From the NCBI GenBank assembly GCA_005281725.1, contig SSBO01000012.1, positions 7,700,182 through 7,764,181 of the forward strand: a stretch of 64,000 nucleotides of DNA, in the 5' to 3' direction. The stretch's first letter is position 1. Every line of letters begins with the position of its first letter. The stretch is from Wuchereria bancrofti (lineage: Eukaryota; Nematoda; Chromadorea; Rhabditida; Onchocercidae). The notes under the pieces were generated by a model. It had not been told where the DNA came from. It searched no databases and saw only the letters and a program-made list of their open reading frames with translations. The translations under genes were made by a program, and so were the position numbers. Below, piece by piece: positions 25,701 through 47,972 of this stretch.

Positions 25701-26124
25701 TTTTCTTTTTTTGTTTTGTTTTTTAAGTAAGAAAGACAAAGACACTATGAGTAAGAACTTTATATTTAAAATTTAAATAGGCCTTGAAATAAATATAGCA
25801 AAATTGTAACTTTAGCAGAATACGCATAATAAGGTTGTGATAAACATGAAAAAGGGAAGAGTGGCAAAGGTGAAAAGAATTGGATGATGCATAATGGTAC
25901 AGAAGGTCATAGGGCAGGAAATAAATTGCTGCATTTTTATGAGAAGCAATGGAATGACACAGGTGGTGGACAACAGCGTAATGGAATTGAATGGTGCAGG
26001 TAGGCAGGTTTACGCTGCTACTACAACCCTGTACATGGTAAACAGCTAGGCATGAGGAGAAAAGGGCGACTCTTATAGGAAGCGTCAGCAATGAATTCCG
26101 AGCGGCAACACACATTGTGACCAT
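3719..26124 (-). CDS. syg-2: SYG-2 / nephrin-like Ig-superfamily receptor
   Basis: A type I membrane adhesion protein. In C. elegans SYG-2 binds the Neph-like SYG-1 and sets where synapses form; relatives are nephrin, Hibris and SNS. Exons, high to low: 26124-26028 (tentative), 15630-15477, 14818-14634, 11222-11018, 10917-10812, 9680-9545, 9404-9265 (or 9259), 9005-8863, 8749-8644, 8398-8129, 7731-7534, 7384-7223, 6976-6727, 6515-6304, 5944-5699, 5358-5130, 4706-4544, 4399-4244, 4164-4024, 3863-3719. All phases close, giving about 1147 residues: signal peptide, seven Ig domains, FN3 and a second FN3-like module, a membrane span near residues 956-980 and a tail ending R-E-I-I-V. YGP linkers between Ig domains and the WRVNAEDN motif of Ig2 are family hallmarks. 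Two introns use GC donors. The family is clear; orthology to syg-2 rather than another nephrin relative is inferred from domain order and length. Confidence 0.8.
4710..5125 (-). other. GC-richer intron segment with an orphan frame
   Basis: The flanking exons join directly (EII-V-SST), so this is intron. It is clearly richer in G+C than its surroundings and contains a 75-codon minus-strand frame from 5001 to 4774 with the segment LYGAIWYGYLAFES that resembles nothing I know. A Pol III B-box-like GTTCGAATC (minus, 4894-4886) and an A-box-like TAGTGAACTGG (minus, 4937-4927) occur in it, but no tRNA cloverleaf forms. Confidence 0.4.
5130..6515 (-). other. syg-2: FN3 domain and second FN3-like module exons
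   Basis: Exons 6515-6304 and 5944-5699 encode a fibronectin III domain: PQAPRDLQ opening, core W in FIGWRPS, and Y-W-F-R-V-R-A-R-N near its end. Exon 5358-5130 continues with CVLLLFASG, W and C residues that look like a second, degenerate FN3-like module before the membrane span. The frame at 5699 stays open past the chosen GCA|GTAATT donor, but only that donor gives phase 0 into the next exon. Confidence 0.82.
6727..8398 (-). other. syg-2: Ig domains 5 to 7 exons of the syg-2-like gene
   Basis: Exon 8398-8129 carries all of Ig5 (cysteines in TTLRCTTV and VYRCIPFN). Exons 7731-7534 and 7384-7223 carry Ig6 (VTLRCEAQ, NYSCKFSN). Exon 6976-6727 carries most of Ig7 (RIVCHVSA, YICRTSN). All joins are in phase 0 except the last, which is phase 1. 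Confidence 0.87.
8644..9680 (-). other. syg-2: Ig domains 3 and 4 exons of the syg-2-like gene
   Basis: Ig3 is encoded by 9680-9545 and 9404-9265, with cysteines in VELTCSAN and DFRCIATN and the tryptophan in FEWYHV. Ig4 is encoded by 9005-8863 and 8749-8644, with cysteines in VTLECAVD and NYTCTAIN. The donor after Ig3 can be GTTAAA (exon end 9265) or GTGAAT (9259, adding V-K); both are in phase 0. The intron inside Ig4 has a GC donor. Confidence 0.85.
8750..8862 (-). other. syg-2: GC-AG intron (syg-2-like, inside Ig4)
   Basis: The 113-bp intron starts GCTTGC after ...GAAAG and ends TTTAG. No GT exists in the open part of the Ig4 frame that restores phase 2. The GC donor gives SIER-TQSGNYTC, the expected E-to-F strand sequence of an Ig domain. 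Confidence 0.8.
9681..10811 (-). other. syg-2: GC-AG intron (syg-2-like, Ig2 to Ig3)
   Basis: The intron starts GCAAGT, the consensus GC donor, and ends TTTTAAG. The overlapping GT (GTTACT, two bases further on) would leave phase 1 and shift the next exon out of frame. The GC donor gives TTRLN-VLYGPQV, a normal Ig-Ig linker. The intron holds the small inverted-repeat element at 10067-10290 and a hairpin at 10586-10611. Confidence 0.85.
10067..10290. mobile_element. MITE-like element with perfect 32-bp inverted ends
   Basis: 10067-10098 and 10259-10290 are perfect inverted copies of a 32-bp sequence beginning ATTTACTTTTCATTTGTG. They enclose 160 bp with no frame of note. No target-site duplication was recognised, so a non-mobile hairpin is also possible. 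It lies in an intron of the syg-2-like gene. Confidence 0.55.
10812..11222 (-). other. syg-2: Ig domain 2 exons of the syg-2-like gene
   Basis: Exons 11222-11018 and 10917-10812 encode an Ig domain with cysteines in VTIECQTT and AYLNCQVW and the core tryptophan in SFVWVF. The segment WRVNAEDN...CQVWNEALP is characteristic of nephrin-family second Ig domains. The second exon ends with a GC donor (AAT|GCAAGT). Confidence 0.85.
11223..14633 (-). other. Long intron of the syg-2-like gene (Ig1 to Ig2)
   Basis: This 3.4-kb intron has a G|GTTCGT donor and a TTTTAG acceptor. Chance-like frames of 60-110 codons occur on both strands (minus 12667-13033, plus 12996-13331, minus 13620-13826). None shows a family signature. 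No RNA gene was seen. Confidence 0.7.
14634..15630 (-). other. syg-2: Ig domain 1 exons of the syg-2-like gene
   Basis: Two exons, 15630-15477 and 14818-14634, encode the first Ig domain. The B-strand cysteine lies in GPAMECSF, the tryptophan in PSWTVV, and the F-strand cysteine in NGKFFCTLL. They join in phase 2 through the codon for R before HLTRNGVS. The last exon ends in phase 1 after NVVVV. Confidence 0.85.
15631..26027 (-). other. Probable 10.4-kb first intron, no gene seen
   Basis: If the signal-peptide exon at 26028-26124 is right, this is intron 1 of the syg-2-like gene; otherwise it is intergenic. It is AT-rich, with only short frames. Local repeats are an exact 32-bp direct repeat (17791-17822, 18003-18034) and a smaller pair near 18408 and 18440. 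Regulatory elements may be expected but none can be named from sequence alone. Confidence 0.55.
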
Positions 26125-26133
26125 CGAAATGAA
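26028..26133 (-). other. syg-2: Candidate first exon with signal peptide (syg-2-like)
   Basis: The minus strand has a strong acceptor (a run of T, then CATTTTAG) nine bases before an ATG at 26124. The reading frame gives a basic start followed by a hydrophobic stretch with LFSSCLAVYH, typical of a signal peptide. A donor after 26028 (G|GTTGTA) leaves phase 1, which is what the Ig1 exon at 15630 needs; the join reads HVQ-E-DAVFLTRP. This segment is richer in G+C than its surroundings. The acceptor may be an SL trans-splice site. The intron would be 10.4 kb, so this is a proposal. A weaker alternative is the minus-strand frame 24943-24817 with ITFIFTCIIITLTL, also ending in phase 1. Confidence 0.45.
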
Positions 26134-26135
26134 CT
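26134..26135 (-). promoter_or_regulatory. Possible trans-splice acceptor, syg-2-like gene
   Basis: The minus strand has an AG after a T-rich tract (CCTTTTTCATTTTAG) nine bases before the proposed ATG at 26124. It fits an SL addition site but could be a cis intron acceptor. Confidence 0.4.
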
Positions 26136-29100
26136 AAAATGAAAAAGGCACTTGATCATGTCAGTTGCGCTCAAGGATCGAAGAATAGCTGTCGTTTATG
26201 GATATTAAACTGCTGTCCACACCTAATGTCAGTAAATCTTGAACATGCTCCTTTTAGGATGGAACAAAATATACGTCAAAATTTTCTATGTATTTTAAAA
26301 TATCATCGAACAATAAATAAAACTGTCTTTATTATGTTAGATCAAGTAATTCATTACGTGACTTCGGAAAGTTCACTCCGAAAAATTCATTCAAATGATT
26401 AAAATTTCTTCATTATTCATGGTTTGTAGCATGATCTTCCTTTCTGTGCCACAATTTCGCATTGTCAACCTTAGCGTAGTCATTTGTAAATAGATGCTTA
26501 ATATCAGTCAATTGGCGTGTTAAACTGAGTAAAGTAGGAAAAAGTAACGTTTCTTTTTTTTTTTTTTTTTTCAAATTTCTAGCAATATGAATTTTAGTAA
26601 ATTCAATGGTTTCTTTTTTTGGAATTGACATCAATAACTATAATGCTTATAATTCTGCATTACTTTCGCGAGCCTGAAAATCTCATTTTAAAGATTCTCA
26701 CATATTTCTTCAATCATCAGTACCTTATTGATACCTACAATCAGAATTATCACTACGCTCGCTTATACGACTGTCTTAACAATTATTATTGCAGATCAAT
26801 CATTTATTCATTCAATCAAAAAAAAAAACGGTAAGTGAAAAGGGTAACGAAAAAATTCGGGTTGGGAAAAAAGAAAATTAAAAGGATGTGAACATTTCGC
26901 AACAATGAAGAGCGGAATTCTTACTCCTAACTTTTTTTTTCAAGCTATTTTTCCAACAAAAATATTAGGGTAAGCATCTCATCTCAAGATCATCTCAAGA
27001 AATAAATCCTATTATCACATGGAAGAAGGATGCAACAGATTAGATGATATGATAAAAAAAGAAAAGTGTATGAAGTCTTTCTTTTGTTTTCCGAAATTCG
27101 AACAGTGTTATATATCAGTGCTATGAAACATTTCACATATTGTTTTGAGGTCCTACTTGAAATGCCATTTTCATCCTTACTCTGACAGTATCTCCTCAAT
27201 CAGCAGTGAATATTTTATGTTTTTGTTGTTCTAATATCTCTCTCTTTTGATTGATTTCATGTCTAAATTGAAGTGATAACTTTTTGCTATCATTTTTTTA
27301 AAAAATAATGTACCAAATCCTTTCCTTTTCGCAATATGTTATATATGGAAACATTTATTTCTCAGCTGAAATTGCAAAGAAATTTCTTTTCTTCTTTATC
27401 AAACTTCTGTTTGATTACAAACATTCCAATCAAAATTATGCATTACCAAAATTGCATTGAAAACCACTGAAAAATTCTTACAGTATCCGTCTGTCCGAAA
27501 TTGCTCTATTCGTGTCTTTTGACTAAGACAAGAAGTGATACATATATTAATGAAAGCAGATACTTTCAAGTACACATTGAATTTTTTTTTGCTTGTCGAC
27601 ATAAAATTTTGCTTGTCAAAGTGTAATGTTTTAGATGAAACTGACAAATCTGGAATACAAATTGAAAATATTTATATGCTTTTAAAAAAATTCTCACTGA
27701 AGTTAAAGGTGTTCTACCATCATTATAAGTTAAGAAATTCAACTTTGTTTTTTCATTCCAAAAAGTCAACCGCTCAGGTTTTTAAAGAATTTGTAGCAAC
27801 TTCACAAATGAAATTAGAGTGGCAAAATTAGCAACTGTAATCAATCTTAGTTCTATCGTCCAACATTATTTGCAAATAGACCTACATTCTGATAAAAAAA
27901 CAGAAACAGACTGATTATTAAATTGCAAAGTATTAATATCAAAGTGAAAAAAAGCAACCTTTTTTCAATAAAGAAATTTTCAACAGACGGGTAACTAGCA
28001 AAAGTAAAAAATTATTACCTATTAAGATTACAGCAGTGAAAAAATAGCGGTAGTGAAACTCGGCGAATGAAATATGAAGTCGTAGTAAGCCTTGGTACTC
28101 ATTTAAATACAACAGATAATATTCGAAAATCAAATTATTTTTATTTTTTTTCAACTGAAACACTGCAACATCAGTATTATTTAACACCTAGGCATTTTAT
28201 TTATTAATGAGGTTGGTTAGTTTTTCCAATTTTATTAAACATGAAAATGACGAGAGTTATTTGCTAATTCTTATCATAATGCGTTTCTAAACAAAATGTT
28301 TTGCCCAATATGAATTATTTCATTCAAAAATGAAATAGATTTTTCGAATAACTCAAAACCAATTATACACAACTCAAGACTTTTTTATTGATAATAAATG
28401 CCTCTTTTTAAAAAAGTATTTGTAAAAGCTCAGTCGACCAAAGCCCAGCGAACTATTCATACTTCTGGTCCTAAGCTTAATGCTAACACGTCTCTCTTGC
28501 AGAAGTATTTTTGCAAGTTGTCATATATTACAACAGAGAAGATGTTAATGACTCAGCCCTGAACATTGTGCTAAAAAAAATATTATCTTTTAAAAGTTAA
28601 TTCAAAAATTTTTTAGGACTAAAATTTATGAATATTTGCAAGAACTCGAAAGCAAAATAACACAAACTTTCAAGAATCTTTAACTTGAGACGAAATTTTG
28701 GAAAGATAGGTAAAAATGTAAATAGGTGCAGAAGGAGACAAAAAACTAGTTTTCTAATAAATCATATGAATTTTTTAAATTATACAGCTGATGAATATGT
28801 AAAAAACTCTTTAATCTATAAAAACTCATTACTTCTCCAAAATCATTTTATGACCAGCCATGGTTAATTGATTTGTAAGAAAAGGACTTTATCGCTTGAG
28901 ATAGATTGACTTTCATACTTTCATTATGTCTACCATATTTTGGTTAATTTTCTTTTAAATTTAGATTATTTCAACTGCGGTGTAGATATGCAATGAAAAC
29001 TTAGCAAAATTTAAATGTTCTGATCTAAAATGTTCCAATAAGGCAAGAAAATAGTTTGTTAATCCAAACTATTGACGTTCTAGTCAAAAAATGAATTTCG

Positions 29101-32100
29101 AAACTAAAACATTTTAGAACTAAATGTTAAACTGCATATGAAATTCTAGTCATTGAGAACAAAACAAACAGGTGGCCTCAACAGTATTCTCAAATCAATA
29201 TGAATGATAATCATGCACTAAATTGTTTCTTAACTGCGAAAGATCTATTAGGTAAATTTTGACAATTGTATTTTGAAATTTTCCATTACATTTGATAAAT
29301 GATGAGCAAATTCAGACATAGACTGGCTTTAATTTTTTTCTCAATTTTTAAATTATTTTTAGATAAATGAAATGTATTTGTTAAACTAGTTGTGAAAGAT
29401 CAACCGACAAGGAAATCAAAACGATACAGTTTGACCAACTGACAACGACTGAAAAGCCATTGATCAAAGTTTTTCTTTCTTTTTTTTTGAAATATTTCAG
29501 AAATGACTTTTCTAATAGTTCTATGCTTCATAAAAAATTGAAATGAGGAGCGAAAAGAGATTTATAACGGAATAAAGCTGGCAGTGAACAACTGCAACAG
29601 CAAAAGAATGCGATGATAGAATGAATAATTGGTTCGATTACGTTGTGCAATGAAAAGATTTTGATTTTTATCCGACTTTAGTGCCTGGAGAGAGTTATAA
29701 TTTCTAATGCACTAACGTCATTATCATTTCAAGTATACTATCATTGATCATCATTAGATAGAAATATAACTTATCAACTGCTAACTCAATTTTTATGCAC
29801 TCGTTTGAATTTAAAAATTTAAGTTAGGGAGTGCGTTACAATTACTATTTGTTTGTAGACGGACAGTCATTATTACTCGCATTAGAAATTATTATTTACA
29901 TTAGAAATTAGTATATTAATATAAGAGAGTTTTAAAAACTCGAAGTGTTAAGAACACATTTTTGAAACTTCTCGTAAACTGTAATAAGACTAAAAAATCA
30001 TCTATTTCAACTTCAGAAGTGGTATTGAATACTTACCTAAAATACTGATCATCGCTGGTTACAAGGACAAGAAGAAATTTGTCGAAATTAAAATCTATTG
30101 TTGAGAAAGGTGAAGGATGTAACCAATCTTTTCAGTTTCACACTCTATTCAAAATCGAGCAAGAAATTTTTGTCCGGAAATGCTGCTGTTTAAGCAAGAA
30201 ATAAAATTTCAATAAGAAAAATGACAAGTAATACTGATACAAATAGTTCTGCGAACTATAGAATATGCAAACTGTGAATTTAAATTTTTAGATCTTTCAT
30301 TACATTTGTTATCTTTTAGGCGATCTGTACTACTAATTTCTGTGTAGAAGGGACATTTACTGCTTCCATTTTACACACATTCCAGTTTTTGTTTGAAATG
30401 GACACTTCATTTATCTGAAACAAGGAATAGTGAAGAATGTAAACAATGCCAAAATTCTCCTATAATATCACTTACTCTAGGGATATACCATCTCGAACCT
30501 TTATGGGTCTTTTAAACGTTTTATGTCTTTTTTTTTACTCACAATATTTATAGCTCATCAGAAAATTCCTCATACAAACAATGTTTTCACGATTATTTTC
30601 TTCCATTTTAAATTAGAAGTCGAGAGAGAGAAAAAAAACTTTCAATGAAGCAGTGTTTAAGTTTGAAACAATCAAAAAAAAGAAAGAAGATACATTATAT
30701 GAAAATGAAGAAATAGCTGTGATCGACAGGTTTTTTTATCATGCACTAATTTAAAGTTTACCACAGAATTAAACATAAATTTATGATTTGCTACAACTTT
30801 CAATCAGAAAACAAGGGATGGATATGAGATAATGAAGTGTGGAAATGTTGTCATGGTAGCATATATATGTATGTATGTATGCTTGAGACTGTTGCAGTAC
30901 TTACGATAAGGTGTAAAGAAGTGATTATTATTGTGTTAATTATATTACATTAACAAAAGAACGGTAATAATTTTTGCATTTCCTATCTCATATTTTCTAT
31001 CATAATATTCGTTAAAAAAAATGCTTAGACATGTGCGTTGCTTTTTGACATATAAATAAATCATAAATACTAGTTCGGGATTCCACTCTCAAACTAATAA
31101 ATCAGACCATCTTTAAGGAACTTCTTTTATTTTCATTTAATAATGCTTCAAATAGTTATGTTAGTTCCCGAATGGTATTCATTTAAAATTCCATCTTTTG
31201 GGTTAATCAATAAAATTTCAATGAAATTCGATGTCTTCCAGATGACCAAAACGAGTCAGTATAGATATTTTCATTGCATAATCCGATTAGTTTTTTTGGC
31301 TTCTGAATTAAAGAAAAGTTGACTTTCTTTTTTTGGATTAACTATTTTATTCTGTGTTTTGGGAAATATTCTGCTGAAGACGAGTGAAAAATTCAAGCAA
31401 AAGAACCAAAATTATTCTCTTGAGTTACAGAATATAGGAAAAAAAGAGATTTCTTCAAGGAATAATTAACAAAACGATATATTCTAGTAAATGAAAGGAT
31501 TCTCAGAGGCACTTTATTTCGATTATTTCGATTTCAGTCAAAATGTTTGAAACTGTTATATCTAAATTATTCATAATCACATTAGCTATACTTTTTTAAT
31601 CACTAGTAATAATTTTGCTAGAAGTACGATGCAATTATTGCTGAAGAAGCGTTAAATTTCACCTTTCTGGAGCTTTCAGAATAAGCAATTTTTCGAACCA
31701 TTTAAACTGAAGCGATAATTGGAAAACCAGTTCGAAGCTTTGCTCTATTTAAAGTAGTGTTTGCGCTGTGACGAAAGGACAGACCACCAAAACTTTCGTA
31801 ATATTGTTTACAAATATGTAATGAAAAAATCTACTTAACAAAATTTATATGCTGCAAAAGGTACTGCTACTCCAACAATCAACCATTTTCATAGAAATTT
31901 TAGTAAAACCAAATTTAGATTTTACTAGAGCTCTTTCTTTCATATATTCAGACATTATGAGTGAGAACTGACATTTGTATTGCAAAATCCTTTCAGCTAT
32001 TGTCCTCAATTTTACCAGAGTTCTTTAAATGACCTATCATTTATTCTTTCATGCAAGATTTTATTGTTTCAGGTACTTAAAAAACGCCGGTGACTCACTT

Positions 32101-34015
32101 ATAAATGAACACTACTTAGGGACAAAAGGATTCATAAAATGAAGAAGTTAAGTTAATATCGATCCTTTGGGTCTTTATACAAAGTGAATTCCAAAAAGTT
32201 ATGCAAACTTTCAAGTTAGCAATAACGATTAATGTTTCATGTAATTTGATTTAAAAAAAAATTCAGAAAATAAGAAATACTTACCATTTCCACGAAAATG
32301 AGATGATCATATCTGAGAAAATGTTTGCTTTGTGAATTGGAAGAAATGAGAAAAAAAATTTGTTAAGATCATAAAATTAAGTAACGATTTGACGAGAAGA
32401 TATCAAATTGAACCATATCCTGACAAATTAAGGACTTTCATCCAAATTCTTCCCTTTTCAAATTCTGACAAATTACTTGCCCGACATATTTTTCACACAT
32501 TGCTTTTATTCTTTATTTTATTAATTATTAGTGCAAGTCTTGAGTACAAGAGACGAAGATTTAAAATGCATAAGACAAGTTTTATCAGCGTTTGAAAGAT
32601 CGACGAACTTTCATTATTTTTTCTTTTTTGTGCTCAATAGTTCTCTTACCTTTGTCAGTTCTCGAATTTACTGCTTCCATAAAATAGTACTGAAAGTAAA
32701 CCAACTAATTTTCCTTATTTGCCGAACTTCTATGAATTGAACTAAGGTGTTGTTACCCATTACAATAATACACATCTACAGTGGCGTGTAACTTATTCCC
32801 GTATAAATTAGACAATCATTTCAAAACAAAAACAAGAAGAAAATTTATGGTTTTGACTTCTTGGGATGGTCGAAGGACTGAAACCCGCTCAAAACCCGAG
32901 AAAATAATATCAATATCCGGAAGTGACTACTCTATTCTGGAGAACTAGTCTTTGAAATTAACTTGTCGTATCTGAAGAAAATACTAATAGATGAACAGAC
33001 AAGTAGATAAGTAGAAAAACAATGTTCCACATCCCAATTTGCATGAATTTATGAGGATTACTGCAGAAGGGTAAGCTTGAACAATAATTCGAGAATCGTT
33101 GATTTGTGAAAAAGGACTAGGATCAAGCAGACGAGTAATAAAATGATAAAAAAGACAAGGTTCAGTCATTTAAGCAGAAATTTTCGGCAATATTTGATTT
33201 GAACCCCGCTTCTTATCCTTTTTTCATGCAGGAATACGGAATATTCTGTCAAAAGTTTGCTTTATCGTGTTTAAACGAGATTTCTAAGTGTAGTACGCCC
33301 ATTACTGACAGTGTTATATTCATTCAAACACTGACTATTGTTGATTTCTTGAAGAGCTTGTGATTTATATCTCTTGGCTATTTACCTTAATTTATCATTG
33401 AGTTATACTATCATTAATCTTAAATAAGAAAAATTTATAGGAACTCAACTGGAAGAAAACACAACAGAATGGTAAAATTATCTCTCGTGTTAATGTGAAA
33501 TGTATGTGAAAATATTAATCGTGTTTCCTAGGGAATAATTAATATGACAAACAAAATTTTTTTCCTTTTAATTTAAGAAATAGCAGAAGACGAATTTCAA
33601 AGACAACAGATGTGTAACTGAAATGAGGAAATGCTTCTGCTTAGAAATAATTCATCCACTGATCAACGATAATACCACAGAAACAATTTTGACAACAATC
33701 ATACAGTGTGCAAATAAGAATTTTGCAATGATCGCAATAAGTTATTATATAAATTATTACTAAAAATTATTCAAACAAACCATATCGATAATCTGAGATG
33801 ATTGTTTTCTTCCAAACTTTCTCTTTTAAGATTTTTTACAGGAAATCTCTTGTTCCTAAACAACTTTAATAACAATTTATTTGCTAAAGAGGATCTATAT
33901 TCATTAATTTCGTAATTCCATCAAGACAACGTTCATTTTCAAATGTATGCTGGTAACAAACATGTACTTGCATTAGCAAATGAGCATAGAAGAGAATAAA
34001 ATAAACACATGCATA
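26134..34015. other. 7.9-kb stretch with no recognised gene
   Basis: It lies between the sad-1 stop codon and the proposed start of the syg-2-like gene, both on the minus strand, so it should hold the sad-1 3' UTR and the upstream region of the receptor gene. Frames of up to 98 codons (plus 27535-27831) are AT-driven and carry no family signature. No tRNA, rRNA or long repeat was recognised. Confidence 0.6.
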
Positions 34016-44762
<10,747 letters not shown>

Positions 44763-44764
44763 AT

Positions 44765-44766
44765 CT
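44765..44766 (-). promoter_or_regulatory. sad-1: Possible SL trans-splice acceptor of sad-1
   Basis: On the minus strand CTTTAATTAATTATAG ends two bases before the ATG at 44762. An acceptor this close to the start codon is typical of nematode trans-splicing, although a 5' UTR intron is possible. Confidence 0.5.
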
Positions 44767-47700
44767 ATAATTAATTAAAGAGGAATAAGTAGTAAGTTTC
44801 TTTTTAACTCTTCATTTGCAAATTTTTTCTTAACTTTTTGTAAATTAAACAGGAGATTCAAAAGTTTTATGAGAATATTAGCAGAGAGTTATTGGTAAGT
44901 TACTTTTTTAAAAAAAACTAGGAAGCAAAAAACAACACGTAGTCAAAAATGTCTGACTAACAATGTACTGCTATATTTTGTTGCCCATAATATAATATTG
45001 GCCATAATTGGATAAAAGTGCAAAAAAGATTAAAACGAATATCTTAAAAATATTATAAATTAGTGCAGATAGTAATGGAAAGGAGATAAGCATGAAAAGA
45101 CTTGTTTATTTAGGTTGACCTATCTTATGCTAACCTATTTTCACTTATTGCCTCTCATACTAATTGCACAAAAACACAGTGTTGAATACGTTTCCAAGTT
45201 ATAGGTATACTGTTTTCAGTATTTCAGGAAAATCTCAGAAACCTAAAGTAAGAATGTTACAGAATAAAAACTGCTACTGATTGAAAGTAAGGAATGCTAC
45301 ATATGAATAACAAAAGTTTACTGGTTAGGGGATGACATAAATGGTGTAAGGGTAACAGCTACTTATGATGAAAAAAAAAACAAAAACTTGAATCCGAATA
45401 AAATAAAACATTAAGAATGTTTTTTAAGCCTAAGTTATCATCCACTGAAGTTCATTCTCTCTTTAAAAGATTTCGATTAAATTTCAAAAAATTTTCCTAG
45501 TAACGGTGTAAACTTTCTTCCAAAAAAAAACAAATAAACAAAGCTGCTTAAAGGTTTACTACTAACATAGCATTTTATACAGTGCCATAATTTTTCATGC
45601 TTTACAAAAATAGCAGTGATTTAGGGAACTGTGCTTAATGATCTCATATTTCTCGACAAGAATTCGCCACTGTTCCTCGTCCAAAACTTTGCGGTTTCAT
45701 TGCCTATGCAAATCAACATCTCAGGAGCTTTGCTGGATTCATTAATTTTTTTAAAGAGGAATTTCATAGATTCTAGATTTTAAAAATTCAAAAAAAAAAG
45801 TCGGATAATTGATACCACTATCTTATACGGCTTTTTCATGATCTAGGACATTATTTCTATTCTTCCGAGATATTTTTATGATCCCAGGAGGACGACGCCA
45901 CTTGTCCCTTATAGAATATCTGGAAAGTTCATGACTCAATTTCTCTCGAATACTTCAAACGCCACGCAGATATCAGGAAATTTTACGATGCTTATTAAAA
46001 TTACAATAATAATTCCGACAATTTTACAAATTTTTGTTCTCAGTCTAATCTAAGAATTTTCACCCCATACTTTTATGATTTGAAATTAAAATTACTTCCT
46101 TTAAATTAATTTGAAATTAACTGCCGCCCATCAAACTATTCTTTGAATGGTGTTTAGGTTACAGTTAAAACTGGTATTAAAATTTCATCCTTTCTTAGGA
46201 ATCAAGCTATTGATAGAGCTTCAATCATGTGACACTACTTTTCGTTTTGCAACAATCAGCGTTGAATTTTTCAATTTATCAGAAAATGAATATTGAAATA
46301 TTTTCTCGTCTTTTCTTTCCTTCATTAGCCTCTCTCACCTACTTTATAAATCCTTATAGTAAAATTTTAGTTCTTAATCCACTTATAAGAATTTGCGAAA
46401 TCTTAAGACCTTTTGAAGGATGAAAATGCCTTAAAATGAAAGAAATAAGATGCTGGAAATCTACAAATTTGCTGTTTAAAATTTATAAGACTGGAAATCG
46501 CTATTTTTATGCTGCTACCCTCAGAATATTTCGATAACGAATAGCTGGACAGTTGTTTATACATGTATAGAATGGCAGGGAAAAGAAAGTTAGAAAAGTG
46601 ATATAACTTCACTACAAAATGATCAGCTGGGAATTGATCATTTTAGGTTTACACAAACAGAAATACCTTCTGTAAAAGTTTCTGCCTGAAAGAGAGAAGA
46701 CGGCTAATTGTTCGCATTGTTGGAAAGACAAGAAGAACTGATAAAAAGTGCACAACTACTCCAGCGATTAATGGAAAAATGTTTTTTCAATATTCCCTAC
46801 TGAGCGAATTCGTCAATCAAAATTTAAGGCTTTCAATTTCTCAGATAAGGTTGGGAATTTGGTATTGTAAGTAGAGAAGTTAATCAGTCACTTTTTTCCT
46901 GATAGTAGTTTAGATGACAACGGAAATGAGAAAGGGATACTCGGAAGATTGGTGATGGTTAACAAGATGGCTGCTTTATTACTGATATTGTGACACTTAC
47001 AAGTGCTCATTTTACTATATGCTGCTATAAGTATTTCGAGTGTGATATCAAACTGAAACTAGAGAAATGTTTAGATCTCGAAAAAAATATGCAAAAACTA
47101 AGTCGACCATTTCTGTAGCTAATAAACATTAGGAACATAACCCCGACTAATCAGTCCGAAATGTCTATTTCCGTGATTTCCCTCGAAAGGAAATCAAACT
47201 GTGGAGCTGTCCAGTAAGTAAGCAGAAATAAGGGCTAGTTCGAAGAATTTGATGAAATCTAATTTGTTCCTAACTAAATAAAAACACTTAAATAGTCCCA
47301 AGAATTAGTTTTAGAATTTAAAAATTAATTTGTGAGAAGAGCTGTTTCTGTAATATATTTCAAGGCCAATAGAATTCCTTCATTACATCCTGTGCAAAAA
47401 ATTTTTCTTAGAATTCTCTTTCTGAAATTTACATCCCAAATCTCAAGTTTTTTCCTCCGCATCTCATCCTCTACCTTCCCAACTGTGACAAGCACTGATG
47501 GATTCGGCGGTTTTCCCGCACAGCTTTGCAAATTTTTTTGGAAATGCAATGGATATAAAGTTATTAAAAAATAACGAATGTGGAATGATCGGTCGATATA
47601 TTATACAACTACTTATATACAAAAAACATATTCTTCCCAACGAATTGTAACGGGTTAAAAAAGTATTCTTTAGTTAAAAAGTTTGTTTTTAAAGGATTAT

Positions 47701-47972
47701 AAAGCAGAAAGAGGGGGAGAGACAGTAGAAAGGGAACAAAACAGAGTTTTTCTTTCTATGGGACAGCATCAAATGATACAAGAAATACAACAATTCACAC
47801 GTGAAATAAATGAGCTTTACGTGAAGGATTATTATGTATTTGTGCAGTCTACCTATGTCCACCTTTTCCCTTTCCTAGTTATCTTTAGTGGTTAGCTTGC
47901 CAGTATAAAACTTAACTATGGCAGCCTAAAAAACTGGTATCAGGTTAGCCTGCTTCGGAACTCTTAGGACAA

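Noticed and set aside
25723..26027. Rest of the 133-codon minus-strand frame as coding
   Set aside because: Only its first 32 codons look like a signal-peptide exon; the remainder is rich in H, Y, F and C with no domain and is better read as intron.
27535..27831. 98-codon plus-strand frame as a gene
   Set aside because: AT-driven residue use (K, F, L, N), an equally long frame on the other strand, and no recognisable motif.
47683..47895. 70-codon plus-strand frame with QMIQEIQQFTREINELY
   Set aside because: Helical in appearance but isolated, with a hydrophobic tail that looks random; no flanking exons or start context found.
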